This document shows, piece by piece, positions 22,061 through 28,780 of a stretch of DNA of 31,217 nucleotides. The notes beneath the pieces were generated by a model. It was not told the DNA's origin. It searched no databases and saw only the letters and a list, made by a program, of their open reading frames with translations. The position numbers and the translations under genes were made by a program. How positions within the stretch are numbered: the first letter of the stretch is position 1; each line of letters begins with the position of its first letter. This DNA comes from JAIFWV01 sp964580495 (GTDB lineage Bacteria; Patescibacteriota; Doudnabacteria; UBA920; O2-02-FULL-48-8), in the NCBI GenBank assembly GCA_964580495.1, contig CAZOKE010000011.1, positions 1 through 31,217 on the forward strand. The letters are read 5' to 3'.

Positions 22061-22088
22061 ATTCCGAACGACTACTGCCGTGAGGAAT
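22061..22088. repeat. Fragment of a third palindromic repeat
   Basis: ATTCC (22061-22065) with GGAAT (22084-22088) around GAACGACTACTGCCGTGA. The wording GTCATTCCGAACG and GTGAGGAATCTC resembles dispersed bacterial repeats and the palindrome at 22541. Confidence 0.4.
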
Positions 22089-22113
22089 CTCTTTCATTTG
22101 TTTAATTTTACTA

Positions 22114-22142
22114 TTGTTGTGGATTGCTGGCGCTGTTATAAT
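22114..22142 (+). promoter_or_regulatory. Probable promoter of the DUF1059 gene
   Basis: TTGTTG (22114-22119), 17-bp spacer, TATAAT (22137-22142), 34 bp before the ATG. Confidence 0.6.
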
Positions 22143-22175
22143 ATTGAAGTAAAAAATTAACTTGAAAGGAAAAGT

Positions 22176-22394
22176 ATGAAACAGACTACTTGCGCCGATA
22201 TGGGCGGCCCTTCTGATTGCACGACAATTATCACTGGCAATACACCGGAAGAAATGGTTGATAATGGCATGAAGCACATGCAGGAAGCCCATCCGGAAAT
22301 GGCCGCGAAGGTCAATGATATGTCGGATGAAGATAAGAAAAAGTGGATGGATGATTTCCGGGCAAAGTATGATGATTTACCGGAAGCAGCTTAA
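22176..22394 (+). CDS. DUF1059 domain small protein
   Basis: A 72-aa protein with the DUF1059 pattern: TTCADMGGPSDCTTIITG (Cys6, Cys15), NTPEEMVDNGMKHMQEAHPE and a final amphipathic helix. The two cysteines and the histidines could bind a metal, but no function is known for the family, which is often a short stress-associated protein. SD AAAGGA at a good distance, own promoter, and a terminator-like hairpin (left part of R copy 5) right after the stop: a monocistronic unit. Confidence 0.85.
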   Translation: MKQTTCADMGGPSDCTTIITGNTPEEMVDNGMKHMQEAHPEMAAKVNDMSDEDKKKWMDDFRAKYDDLPEAA

Positions 22395-22415
22395 TTGAAG
22401 ATTCAGCTTGTACCG

Positions 22416-22521
22416 ACCCCGCACTTGATGCGGGGTTTTTGTTTGAGAATTTGTTCCTTTCAGGAACCGAGTTGCCCACTCTTTTTCGTCGAGCCAGAGA
22501 TCCCGGATCGGGGTCCGGGAT
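22416..22521 (+). repeat. R repeat, copy 5 (divergent), left hairpin serving as terminator
   Basis: Left hairpin: ACCCCGC (22416-22422), loop ACTTGAT, GCGGGGT (22430-22436), followed by TTTT, so it doubles as the DUF1059 terminator. Right hairpin: ATCCCGGA (22500-22507), loop TCGGGG, TCCGGGAT (22514-22521). Between them lies a GTTCC/GGAAC hairpin and CCACTCTTTTTC, which look like the start of an S element, truncated. Confidence 0.65.
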
Positions 22522-22540
22522 GGTAAAAATTATATCCATT

Positions 22541-22572
22541 TCGAACGCAGTGAGAAATCTCACTTCGTTCGA
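22541..22572. repeat. 32-bp palindrome
   Basis: TCGAACG with CGTTCGA (outer, 22541-22547 and 22566-22572) and GTGAG with CTCAC (inner) around AAAT. Probably a solo dispersed palindrome; it lies between the DUF1059 and transglutaminase-like genes. Confidence 0.7.
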
Positions 22573-22622
22573 GGTGGGATTATGGCATTTCAAACAAAAT
22601 CTATTTCTGCTATAGTCAGAGT

Positions 22623-23237
22623 ATGAAATTTGGCTTTCTGACACCCAAAGAAAAAAAGATTTTTGATAAGCTAGATACCGCTATCAAGGTCCAGGATTTT
22701 TTGGACAAAGTCCCCATCAACTTCGAAAAAACCCGCGAAACTTTGTTGTCGCCGCGCAAAGTTTTGGAACGCAAAAGGGCGCATTGCATGGAGGGGGCGC
22801 TGTTTGCGGCTGCGGTTTTCTGGTACCATGGCGCTAAACCTTTGCTTTTGGATCTGCGCACGACAAAGGATGACTTTGACCATGTCGTAGCTTTGTTCAA
22901 GCAGAATGGGAAATGGGGAGCAATCAGCAAATCCAATCACGGCGTGCTTCTGTATCGCGACCCGATTTATTCTTCAGTGCGCGAATTGGCAATTTCGTAC
23001 TTCCATGAATATTTTTTGCAGAACCGAAAAAAGACTTTGCGGGAATTCTCCGAACCGTTTGATTTGCGCAAATTCGGGACTGGTTGGATTGTTTCCGATA
23101 AAGATCTTTGGTATATAGACAAAGCTTTGGACAGATCTCCTCATCATCCGCTTTTGGATAAAAAATCGTTGGCAAATTTACGCTTGGCTGACCGGATCCA
23201 AATCCGCGCCGGCAATTTGGAAATTTACAAACCCTAA
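22623..23237 (+). CDS. Transglutaminase-like superfamily protein
   Basis: A 204-aa protein. KRAHCMEGALFAAAVFWYHG (Cys55), DFDHVVALF (His87) and WGAISKSNHGVLLYRDPIY fit the Cys-His-polar triad layout of the transglutaminase/papain-like fold. Similar uncharacterised proteins with the same CMEGA and SKSNH motifs occur in varied bacteria; whether they are peptidases, transglutaminases or acyltransferases is unknown. No signal peptide. SD is weak (CAGAG), and a TATAGT box lies only 5 bp ahead of the ATG. The next small gene starts 18 bp after its stop. Confidence 0.72.
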   Translation: MKFGFLTPKEKKIFDKLDTAIKVQDFLDKVPINFEKTRETLLSPRKVLERKRAHCMEGALFAAAVFWYHGAKPLLLDLRTTKDDFDHVVALFKQNGKWGAISKSNHGVLLYRDPIYSSVRELAISYFHEYFLQNRKKTLREFSEPFDLRKFGTGWIVSDKDLWYIDKALDRSPHHPLLDKKSLANLRLADRIQIRAGNLEIYKP

Positions 23238-23255
23238 AACGTCTAAGGAGGAGAA

Positions 23256-23432
23256 ATGGAAGATTTATGCCGGATTTGCAAACGGCCCACTACCGCACTG
23301 GCACAGGGAATTTGGGTTGGACGGGTGTGGATGCACAGATCTTGCTACCTGCAAGATCGTACCACTGAGCTGTTGCCAAAAAAAAGCTGGTCCCAGCTTA
23401 TGGCCAGCCTGCTCAAATTGTTCAGTTTCTAA
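23256..23432 (+). CDS. 58-aa Cys-containing small protein
   Basis: ATG at 23256 with a perfect SD AAGGAGGAG. The product starts MEDLCRICKRPTTALAQGIW and has CxxC (Cys5, Cys8), then His27 and Cys30, which could complete a zinc site; the C-terminal half is amphipathic (KSWSQLMASLLKLF). TAA overlaps the terminator at 23431. The reading frame, SD and terminator make it a credible short gene next to the transglutaminase-like gene; no family is recognised. Confidence 0.65.
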   Translation: MEDLCRICKRPTTALAQGIWVGRVWMHRSCYLQDRTTELLPKKSWSQLMASLLKLFSF

Positions 23433-23460
23433 ACAGCCTAAAGCAAATCTTAGGCTGTTT
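23431..23460. terminator. Bidirectional terminator
   Basis: AAACAGCCTAA (23431-23441) with TTAGGCTGTTT (23450-23460), perfect 11-bp stem, 8-base loop; T-rich on one side and A-rich on the other. It ends both the 58-aa gene and the DoxX-like gene, whose stop lies inside it. Confidence 0.9.
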
Positions 23461-24463
23461 TATTTTTTATGATTTTGTGATCCAGGCTGAAGTCTCCGCC
23501 GTTGTTGATCATCAAATACAATGCCAAAGCCAAAAGGATATAGTGCGGCCAGACGGCTTCTTTGAAAAACAGCACCGACATGGACATGAGCACGAATGTG
23601 ACAAAGGTCGACAGGCGCGTTTCGAATCCGATAATCAAAAAAATACCGAGCACAACCTGCGCCAAGCCCGTCCCAAGCGAAATCAGCAACGGATCATGCG
23701 GAAACAGCCAGTGAAATTGGTTGAGGTGATATTGGTTTACGATCTCGACGATAATCGAGGGGTGCAGCAGCTTGATGCTGATTGCCGGATATAAAATAGA
23801 AATGCCGTAAGTGATACGGATTATTGCACGTTCATAATCGCGGTATTTTTCCGAAATTTTCTTGGCTCCGGCCCGGACGCGGTCAAGCGATAGAATTCGA
23901 GACCCGAAAACCATAAGGGCCACGAACTCGCCGTAATAATTGAAGTAAGTCAAAATATAATCCTTATACGCGAATGTGGCCAAGACGATTATTGCCAGCG
24001 AAACCCAGCCCACAAATTCCGAGTATAAACCGAGCAGCAACAGGACTCCCAAAACATAAAGCGCGTAATGGATGATGTGGCCCAGCGGCAGGGAAAATAC
24101 GGAAATTTCGGGGCCTAAGTACGATAATGTTCTGGCTGAAAACAGAAATGAGGCTGCCAGAGCCACACGCAACACGACGTGCCCCAGCGGCTCCAGTTTT
24201 TTGAGGTACCAATCCAGCAGTAATCCTGGTTTGGACTTTTCAAAAAAATAGTAAAGCAATATGCCCAATCCTATGGCCAGCCCGATCAAAATGCTCATTT
24301 TAAGATTGACCGGATCTTTGAGTGCCGAGAAGACATTAACAGACCAATCCTTCATGCCGGCATCAATCTGGTTATGGGTTAGGACGTAATTTTCGTGGGC
24401 TGCGGCCGTAAGTGGCAGCAGCAGGGCAAGGCAAGCAAGCCAGAAATAAACTTTTTGTTTCAT
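23450..24463 (-). CDS. DoxX-family-like integral membrane protein with signal peptide
   Basis: 337 aa. A signal peptide (FWLACLALLLPLTAAAHE, cleavage after about residue 22) precedes a short outside segment and seven or eight transmembrane helices in two halves that look alike (RVALAASFLFSARTLSYLGP; later LAQVVLGIFLIIGFETRLST, the typical DoxX GLxxR turn). DoxX-like proteins are small four-helix membrane proteins linked to redox or sulfur metabolism in some bacteria; this two-part form is uncharacterised. No SD is seen. Single gene between two terminators. Confidence 0.7.
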   Translation of the reverse strand: MKQKVYFWLACLALLLPLTAAAHENYVLTHNQIDAGMKDWSVNVFSALKDPVNLKMSILIGLAIGLGILLYYFFEKSKPGLLLDWYLKKLEPLGHVVLRVALAASFLFSARTLSYLGPEISVFSLPLGHIIHYALYVLGVLLLLGLYSEFVGWVSLAIIVLATFAYKDYILTYFNYYGEFVALMVFGSRILSLDRVRAGAKKISEKYRDYERAIIRITYGISILYPAISIKLLHPSIIVEIVNQYHLNQFHWLFPHDPLLISLGTGLAQVVLGIFLIIGFETRLSTFVTFVLMSMSVLFFKEAVWPHYILLALALYLMINNGGDFSLDHKIIKNKTA

Positions 24464-24498
24464 ATTTGCTTATGATGATTAATATAATGATATCATAA

Positions 24499-24533
24499 AA
24501 AAAGCGGGCGATTTAGGTATCGCGCCGCTTTTT
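24499..24533. terminator. Bidirectional terminator
   Basis: Stem AAAAAGCGG plus GCGAT with ATCGC plus CCGCTTTTT, one bulged G, six-base loop. It follows the zinc-ribbon gene on the minus strand. Confidence 0.85.
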
Positions 24534-24541
24534 GCAATAGA

Positions 24542-24775
24542 TCAGAAAATCATGTTCGAAGCGGATTTCATATCGAGCAGATTGGTTGGAGGGTTGTCGT
24601 TGGCTTTGGCCCACTGTAGCTGTTCCAGGTAATTTGTCTCCGAGTACAAGTCGCGGTTGCAAGACGGGCAAGTCGCCTCCAACAAAAATACACCGTCCGC
24701 TCGGATGCTGGTCCTTGTAGAGGCAATGTCGAGGTTGCATTTGTCGCAATGCATCCCCATCAGGTGGTATTCCAT
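24542..24775 (-). CDS. Small zinc-ribbon protein
   Basis: 77 aa with two Cys pairs, HCDKC (Cys10, Cys13) and CPSC (Cys36, Cys39), spaced as in a zinc ribbon; the remainder is polar (NYLEQLQWAKANDNPPTNLL). ATG 24775 has the SD AAGGAGG at seven to eight bases; an earlier in-frame ATG would place this SD inside the gene, so I reject it. Function unknown; such proteins bind nucleic acid or protein partners. Divergent from the conserved hypothetical gene at 24889. Confidence 0.72.
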   Translation of the reverse strand: MEYHLMGMHCDKCNLDIASTRTSIRADGVFLLEATCPSCNRDLYSETNYLEQLQWAKANDNPPTNLLDMKSASNMIF

Positions 24776-24888
24776 GATTTGGCCTCCTTGCCTTTTCCTA
24801 ATCATATTCTCAAAGCAATTATTTGTACAATTTTGACAGCCAAAGGTTATATTGCTAAGCTTTTTTCAAAGATTCCCCAGGAGGAACC

Positions 24889-25467
24889 ATGGATGCCAAG
24901 ATGGTTTTTAAGTCCGAATCAGCTGTCGCGTTTTTCAAAGAGCTGGTGGACGAGGCAATTAACCATCAGCATCTGCATGCAAGAGAACTTACGGAATTTT
25001 ACGTTGTCAATCTTTTATCCAGTTTTCTGCAACGTCCAGAAAGCGATTCAGAACCACTGGCCCTGCAGTTGGCAAGAAGTTTGGAAGTAGGCGGTGTTCA
25101 AGAGCGGAGGACCCTCCGCCGGATCGGCGACTTATCACTGTTCGTCTCGGGATTTTTTTCAGAATCCCTGCGACGCAAACTCGTTGATGTGGATTACTAT
25201 GTCCAGATCGGCGGATATGCGTACAGCTCACTGGCTCGGCTGGAGTCGGCTTCGTTTGCGGAGATGTACAAGGAGTTAAGCGATAAGTTCGTGCCGTTCG
25301 TGGACGTACTCAGTGAAGTTTCGGAACGTACTTCCTGCGCATCCAATTCCGAATTGCTGCGATTGTATGAAAAGTGGCTTTTGACCGGCAGCCGCAGGAC
25401 TGGCCGATTGCTCACAGAGAAAGGTGTAATCCCCAACAGTTCGGCTCGATCTAAGTTTGTGCAATAA
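24889..25467 (+). CDS. Conserved hypothetical protein, all-helical
   Basis: 192 aa, soluble, mostly helical. Motifs such as FYVVNLLSSFLQRP, EPLALQLARSLE, RRIGDLSLFVSGFFSESL and VDVDYYVQIGGYAYSSL recall a family of uncharacterised bacterial proteins I have met in proteobacterial and other genomes; I know no function. The SD AGGAGGAACC before the ATG is excellent, suggesting strong translation. A terminator directly follows the stop. It stands alone between a divergent zinc-ribbon gene and a candidate small-RNA region. Confidence 0.75.
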   Translation: MDAKMVFKSESAVAFFKELVDEAINHQHLHARELTEFYVVNLLSSFLQRPESDSEPLALQLARSLEVGGVQERRTLRRIGDLSLFVSGFFSESLRRKLVDVDYYVQIGGYAYSSLARLESASFAEMYKELSDKFVPFVDVLSEVSERTSCASNSELLRLYEKWLLTGSRRTGRLLTEKGVIPNSSARSKFVQ

Positions 25468-25474
25468 AGCTTTT

Positions 25475-25504
25475 AAGGCGAGTGCTTATACATTCGCCTT
25501 TTTG
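25475..25504 (+). terminator. Terminator after the conserved hypothetical gene
   Basis: AAGGCGA (25475-25481) with TCGCCTT (25494-25500), then TTTTG. Confidence 0.85.
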
Positions 25505-25524
25505 TTTTGCTTATGATACGATTT

Positions 25525-25684
25525 CAGCATAGAAGGAGGGGAAAACCAAAACAAACCCTTCCGGGAGCTTATGGATGAAGCGAGGGATTTAAGTATGTCG
25601 AACACTGGTGGGCTGCCTGAAGATTAAGTTCGGCACGGGCAGCCTGCCTAAATTTAAAAGCACGAATCCACGTCCGTGCTTTTT
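25525..25684 (+). ncRNA. Candidate small RNA 1
   Basis: A 350-bp stretch without convincing ORFs separates 25467 from the malic enzyme stop. Its first half runs from a TATGAT box (25512-25517) to a strong terminator (AAAAGCACG 25656-25664 with CGTGCTTTT 25675-25683). Inside are AAGGAGGG (25533-25540) with no start codon at SD distance, and a GGCTGCC/GGCAGCC stem (25611-25617, 25638-25644). Its terminator shares AAAGCACGAAT with that of the next unit. An 18-codon frame from ATG 25571 is possible but has poor SD spacing. Confidence 0.4.
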
Positions 25685-25709
25685 CAATTTGAAATGCTTG
25701 TGCTATAAT
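25681..25709 (+). promoter_or_regulatory. Promoter of candidate small RNA 2
   Basis: TTTTCA (25681-25686), 17-bp spacer, TATAAT (25704-25709). The T-run of the preceding terminator forms the -35 box. Confidence 0.6.
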
Positions 25710-25715
25710 TTTGGC

Positions 25716-25859
25716 ACAAAAGGAGGTACCTACTGGGCGCATCGGGACTAGCGCTCCCCGCGCCGACCCTAGGGGCGAGTTGCCCGATTCTTCAAACGCG
25801 CGGCATGGGGCAACTCGCCGCTCTAACAAAAAAGCACGAATTTTGTTTTCGCGCTTTTT
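25716..25859 (+). ncRNA. Candidate small RNA 2
   Basis: About 145 nt between a TATAAT promoter and a terminator (AAAAAGC, CGAA with TTCG, GCTTTTT; 25828-25859). AGGAGG (25721-25726) lies at the 5' end but no ATG, GTG or TTG follows at SD distance. A perfect 12-bp stem, GGCGAGTTGCCC (25774-25785) with GGGCAACTCGCC (25808-25819), and a GGCGC/GCGCC stem dominate the fold. G+C is much higher than in surrounding spacers. Terminator is shared with malic enzyme on the other strand. Confidence 0.5.
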
Positions 25860-27002
25860 CTATTTGGAGTTTTTTACGGCAGCTGCCACTGCTTTGACGA
25901 CTCGTTTGTCGAACGCCTCAGGCAAAATTTCATCTCGAGTTGGTTTTTTTATGATTGAAGCCAGGGCGTTGGCTGCTGCCAATTCCATTTTTTCAGTAAT
26001 TTTGGTTTTCCCGGAGTCCAGCAATCCTCGGAAAAATCCCGGGAAAATGAGCACGTTATTGATTTGATTAGGAAAATCTGAACGGCCGGTAGCGATGACT
26101 GTAGCCCCGGCTTTTTTGGCTTTATCCGGCATGATTTCCGGAACGGGATTGGCCAGCGCGCAAATGACGGCGTTTGGATTCATGCTTCTGATCATTTCTC
26201 GATTCACTAATCCAGCCTTAGATACTCCTATAAATATATCAGCTTTCTTCAAAGCATCCTCGAGAGTTCCTTTTTCTTTTTTCGGATTTGTAATTTTTGC
26301 AAGCTCCAGTTTATATCCGCTTAAGTCTTTTCGTCCGGCATAAATTATTTCCTTAGAATCAAGCATAACAATATTTTTGGCACCGGCTGAATTTAGTAAA
26401 TGAGCAATAGCCGTTCCTGCTGCGCCCGAGCCATTGATCACTATTTTGATTTTTCCAATCTGTTTTCGGACAACTTTGAGGGCATTGGTAATTGCGGCTA
26501 AAACCACCATGGCTGTCCCATGCTGGTCATCATGAAAAACAGGTATGTCCATTTCCGCTCGCAATCTTTTTTCGATTTCAAAACACCTGGGAGCAGAAAT
26601 ATCTTCTAGATTGATTCCGGCAAAAGTCGGGCCAATTGCTTTTACAGCTGCCACAATTTCATCCGGGTTTTGTGTTGAGAGTACGATTGGCACCGCGTCT
26701 ATGTTTGCAAACTCCTTAAAAAGTACTGCCTTTCCTTCCATGACCGGCAAAGCTCCTAGCGGACCAATATTTCCCAGGCCCAGCACAGCAGAGCCATCGG
26801 ACACCACTGCCACCATATTACCCTTGCTTGTTAGATCTTTGGCTAGCTTAGAGTTTGCCGCAACAGCACTCGACACGGCTCCCACTCCCGGAGTGTAAGC
26901 AATGCTTAGCTGTTTGCGATTTTTTACAGGCATCTTCGAAACCACGGCAAACTTTCCGCGCTTATTTTTGTGTTCTTTGATTGATTCTTCGCCGATTGTC
27001 AT
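25860..27002 (-). CDS. NAD(P)-dependent malic enzyme
   Basis: 380 aa, the short bacterial malic enzyme without the phosphotransacetylase extension of MaeB. Converts malate to pyruvate and CO2 with reduction of NAD(P). Visible: SIAYTPGVGAVSSAVA with the catalytic Tyr, a Lys in VMEGKAVLFKEF, metal ligands in GINLEDISAPRCF and PVFHDDQHGTA, and the dinucleotide loop GSGAAG. ATG 27020 and ATG 27002 are both possible; I chose 27002 because MTIGEESIKEHK resembles the family start and a TAGAAT box lies around the earlier ATG. Divergent from tgt, with an overlapping promoter region of about 40 bp. Ties the cell to C4/C3 carbon exchange. Confidence 0.93.
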   Translation of the reverse strand: MTIGEESIKEHKNKRGKFAVVSKMPVKNRKQLSIAYTPGVGAVSSAVAANSKLAKDLTSKGNMVAVVSDGSAVLGLGNIGPLGALPVMEGKAVLFKEFANIDAVPIVLSTQNPDEIVAAVKAIGPTFAGINLEDISAPRCFEIEKRLRAEMDIPVFHDDQHGTAMVVLAAITNALKVVRKQIGKIKIVINGSGAAGTAIAHLLNSAGAKNIVMLDSKEIIYAGRKDLSGYKLELAKITNPKKEKGTLEDALKKADIFIGVSKAGLVNREMIRSMNPNAVICALANPVPEIMPDKAKKAGATVIATGRSDFPNQINNVLIFPGFFRGLLDSGKTKITEKMELAAANALASIIKKPTRDEILPEAFDKRVVKAVAAAVKNSK

Positions 27003-27064
27003 ACTTTGATATTCTACCATAGCATTCCATATTCGGTTGAATTTTGTTAAAATACTTGGGATTT

Positions 27065-28213
27065 ATGTTCCAAATAGTAAAAAAAGACGAAAAGACTAAA
27101 GCGCGGACGGGAGTGATTACAACCGCGCATGGCCAGGTGCACACACCTGTGTTTTTGCCTATCGGCACCAAAGGTGCGATCAAGTCTATTGCCGCTGAAG
27201 AATTGAAGTTCTGGGGAGCCGAAATGATTTTGGCCAACACTTATCATCTGTGGCAGCGGCCTGGCGACGCGCTGATTGCGAAAGCAGGCGGACTCCATAA
27301 ATTCATGAACTGGAAAGGCTCGATCTTTACCGATTCCGGCGGCTTCCAGGTTTTTTCGTTGGCAAAAATGGTAAAAGTATCGGATTTGGGTGTGACTTTC
27401 CAATCGGACATTGATGGCTCGACTCACACATTGACTCCCGAATCATCTGTGCAAATTCAACTCAATTTGGGTTCGGATATCGCGTTGGTATTAGACGAGT
27501 TTCCGGGATTTCCGACAAACGAACAAAGAGTCAAAGATACCGTGGACCGGACCACAATGTGGGCCAAACGCGCCGCGCTCGAACACAATAAGTTGGCTGG
27601 ATCATCGGTCAACCCAGGCCAGATGCTCTGGGGCATAGTCCAAGGCTCTGCTTACAAAAAATTACGCCAACAATCAGCGGAAGAAATTTCCGCATTGGGT
27701 TTCCCGGGTTATGCAATTGGCGGAGTAGCAGTGGGTGAGCCGGAAGAAAAAATGTACGAAGGTGTTTCGTTTGCCATTCCGCATTTGGAAGAGGACAAAC
27801 CCAAGCATCTGTTGGGTGTAGGAACGCCGCAACAAATTATCGGAGCCGCCGCACTTGGCTGCGACAGTTTTGATTGTGTAATTCCAACCCGAGAAGCCCG
27901 TCATGGAAAACTTTACATCAATCTCAAACCGGGGGAGGGTGAAGGATATTATTCTATCAATATTGATAATGAAAAATTCAAAGAAGATTTCACGCCGATC
28001 GATAACACCTGCAATTGCTACGCTTGTGCAAATTTCACCCGCGCCTACATCCGCCATCTTTTCGCTTCCAAAGAGCTTCTTGGCATACGTTTGGCTACCA
28101 TGCACAATCTTCGCTTTTACCTCAACCTCATGGCAAATGTGCGGACTTCCATAGAGACGGGAAACTTCAATAAATTGTTGAAAACTTACAAAGATCAAAC
28201 CAAAAATAAATAG
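27065..28213 (+). CDS. tgt: tRNA-guanine transglycosylase
   Basis: 382 aa, full length. Exchanges G34 of GUN-anticodon tRNAs for a queuosine precursor (preQ1 in bacteria). FTDSGGFQVFSL carries the nucleophile or proton-shuttle Asp, GGVAVGEPEEKM the base-binding Gly stretch, and DSFDCVIPTREARHG the second catalytic Asp. The zinc site is CNCYAC plus the late His in MHNLRFY. An in-frame TTG at 27044 exists, but ATG 27065 gives the standard N-terminus MFQIVKKDEK. No SD; a TTAAAAT box about 16 bp upstream suggests a very short or absent leader. No queuosine-synthesis genes are in the window, so preQ1 or a precursor may be salvaged. Confidence 0.96.
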   Translation: MFQIVKKDEKTKARTGVITTAHGQVHTPVFLPIGTKGAIKSIAAEELKFWGAEMILANTYHLWQRPGDALIAKAGGLHKFMNWKGSIFTDSGGFQVFSLAKMVKVSDLGVTFQSDIDGSTHTLTPESSVQIQLNLGSDIALVLDEFPGFPTNEQRVKDTVDRTTMWAKRAALEHNKLAGSSVNPGQMLWGIVQGSAYKKLRQQSAEEISALGFPGYAIGGVAVGEPEEKMYEGVSFAIPHLEEDKPKHLLGVGTPQQIIGAAALGCDSFDCVIPTREARHGKLYINLKPGEGEGYYSINIDNEKFKEDFTPIDNTCNCYACANFTRAYIRHLFASKELLGIRLATMHNLRFYLNLMANVRTSIETGNFNKLLKTYKDQTKNK

Positions 28214-28267
28214 CTGGTGTTTCCTCCTTCTTTAGTATATGATTGTACCGTAATAAGGAGGCTCAAT

Positions 28268-28645
28268 ATGCAAGGTGATCGGAGGGGTACCGGGGGGATA
28301 TACATTCGCCGCCGTAACCTCGACGATTGTGTGATTTTAAGCCTGGAAGGCTCGATCAGCAAGATCACTTCTCCTGACCTGACTCAGAGTGTTGTCGAAA
28401 TCTTGGAGACAAAACATCTCCGCAAGATTATCTTCCACTTTCTCCCGAAATCCCGAATCACTGAAGAAGGGCTGGGCATAGTCAACGGTGTTTTGGAAAA
28501 AATCAGGAAAGCTGGTGGAAGGTTGGTGATTGTCGACGAAGACAATCACTTATGGCGCTTGCGCCGCAGCGGTCTGAGTAAGAAGATCCAGGTTGCCGAT
28601 TCAGTCGAACAAGCTTGCAAACTCCTCTCAGAGGAGGCCAACTAG
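28268..28645 (+). CDS. STAS-domain protein with non-phosphorylatable motif
   Basis: 125 aa with an anti-anti-sigma-like STAS fold: CVILSLEGSISKITSPDLTQ, the central strand RKIIFHFLP, then GRLVIVDEDNHLWRLRRSGL. In SpoIIAA-type proteins a Ser follows the central strand (DSSGLG) and is phosphorylated by the partner kinase; here the corresponding stretch is ITEEGLG, with Glu66-Glu67. The protein may be constitutively in a phospho-mimic state or use a different signal. No kinase or sigma factor gene is adjacent. ATG 28268 has SD AAGGAGG; an upstream TTG at 28217 is rejected because that segment holds the promoter and SD. Ends in a terminator. Confidence 0.78.
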   Translation: MQGDRRGTGGIYIRRRNLDDCVILSLEGSISKITSPDLTQSVVEILETKHLRKIIFHFLPKSRITEEGLGIVNGVLEKIRKAGGRLVIVDEDNHLWRLRRSGLSKKIQVADSVEQACKLLSEEAN

Positions 28646-28683
28646 CCGTTTTCCTTTCATCAATGTGCAGGGAAGCGGTTTTT
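28646..28683 (+). terminator. Terminator after the STAS gene
   Basis: CCGTTTTCC (28646-28654) with GGGAAGCGG (28670-28678), two G-U pairs, followed by five T residues. Confidence 0.75.
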
Positions 28684-28702
28684 ATTTTGCGGCTTAATGT
28701 TG

Positions 28703-28708
28703 TATAAT
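28703..28708 (+). promoter_or_regulatory. -10 box of glyS
   Basis: TATAAT 73 bp ahead of the ATG used. The leader that follows can pair GTGCCGC with GCGGTGC and TTGGG with CCCAA. This promoter also shows that the TTG at 28697 cannot be the start. Confidence 0.6.
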
Positions 28709-28780
28709 CAAATTAAGAAAGGGTGCCGCAGCCAGTTTGGGCCAAAATTAATCCCAAGCATCCAGCGGTGCACGAAATAT

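Noticed and set aside
25571..25627. 18-codon ORF beginning MDEARDLSMS in candidate small RNA 1
   Set aside because: GGGAG is only three bases from the ATG and the frame has no other support.
25711..26067. 118-aa plus-strand frame with AAAGGAGG near its start
   Set aside because: It runs through a terminator and antisense to malic enzyme; the SD-like string lies inside the frame, after its TTG.
28715..28780. T-box riboswitch in the glyS leader
   Set aside because: The leader is only about 66 nt, with weak stems and no T-box consensus or specifier hairpin.
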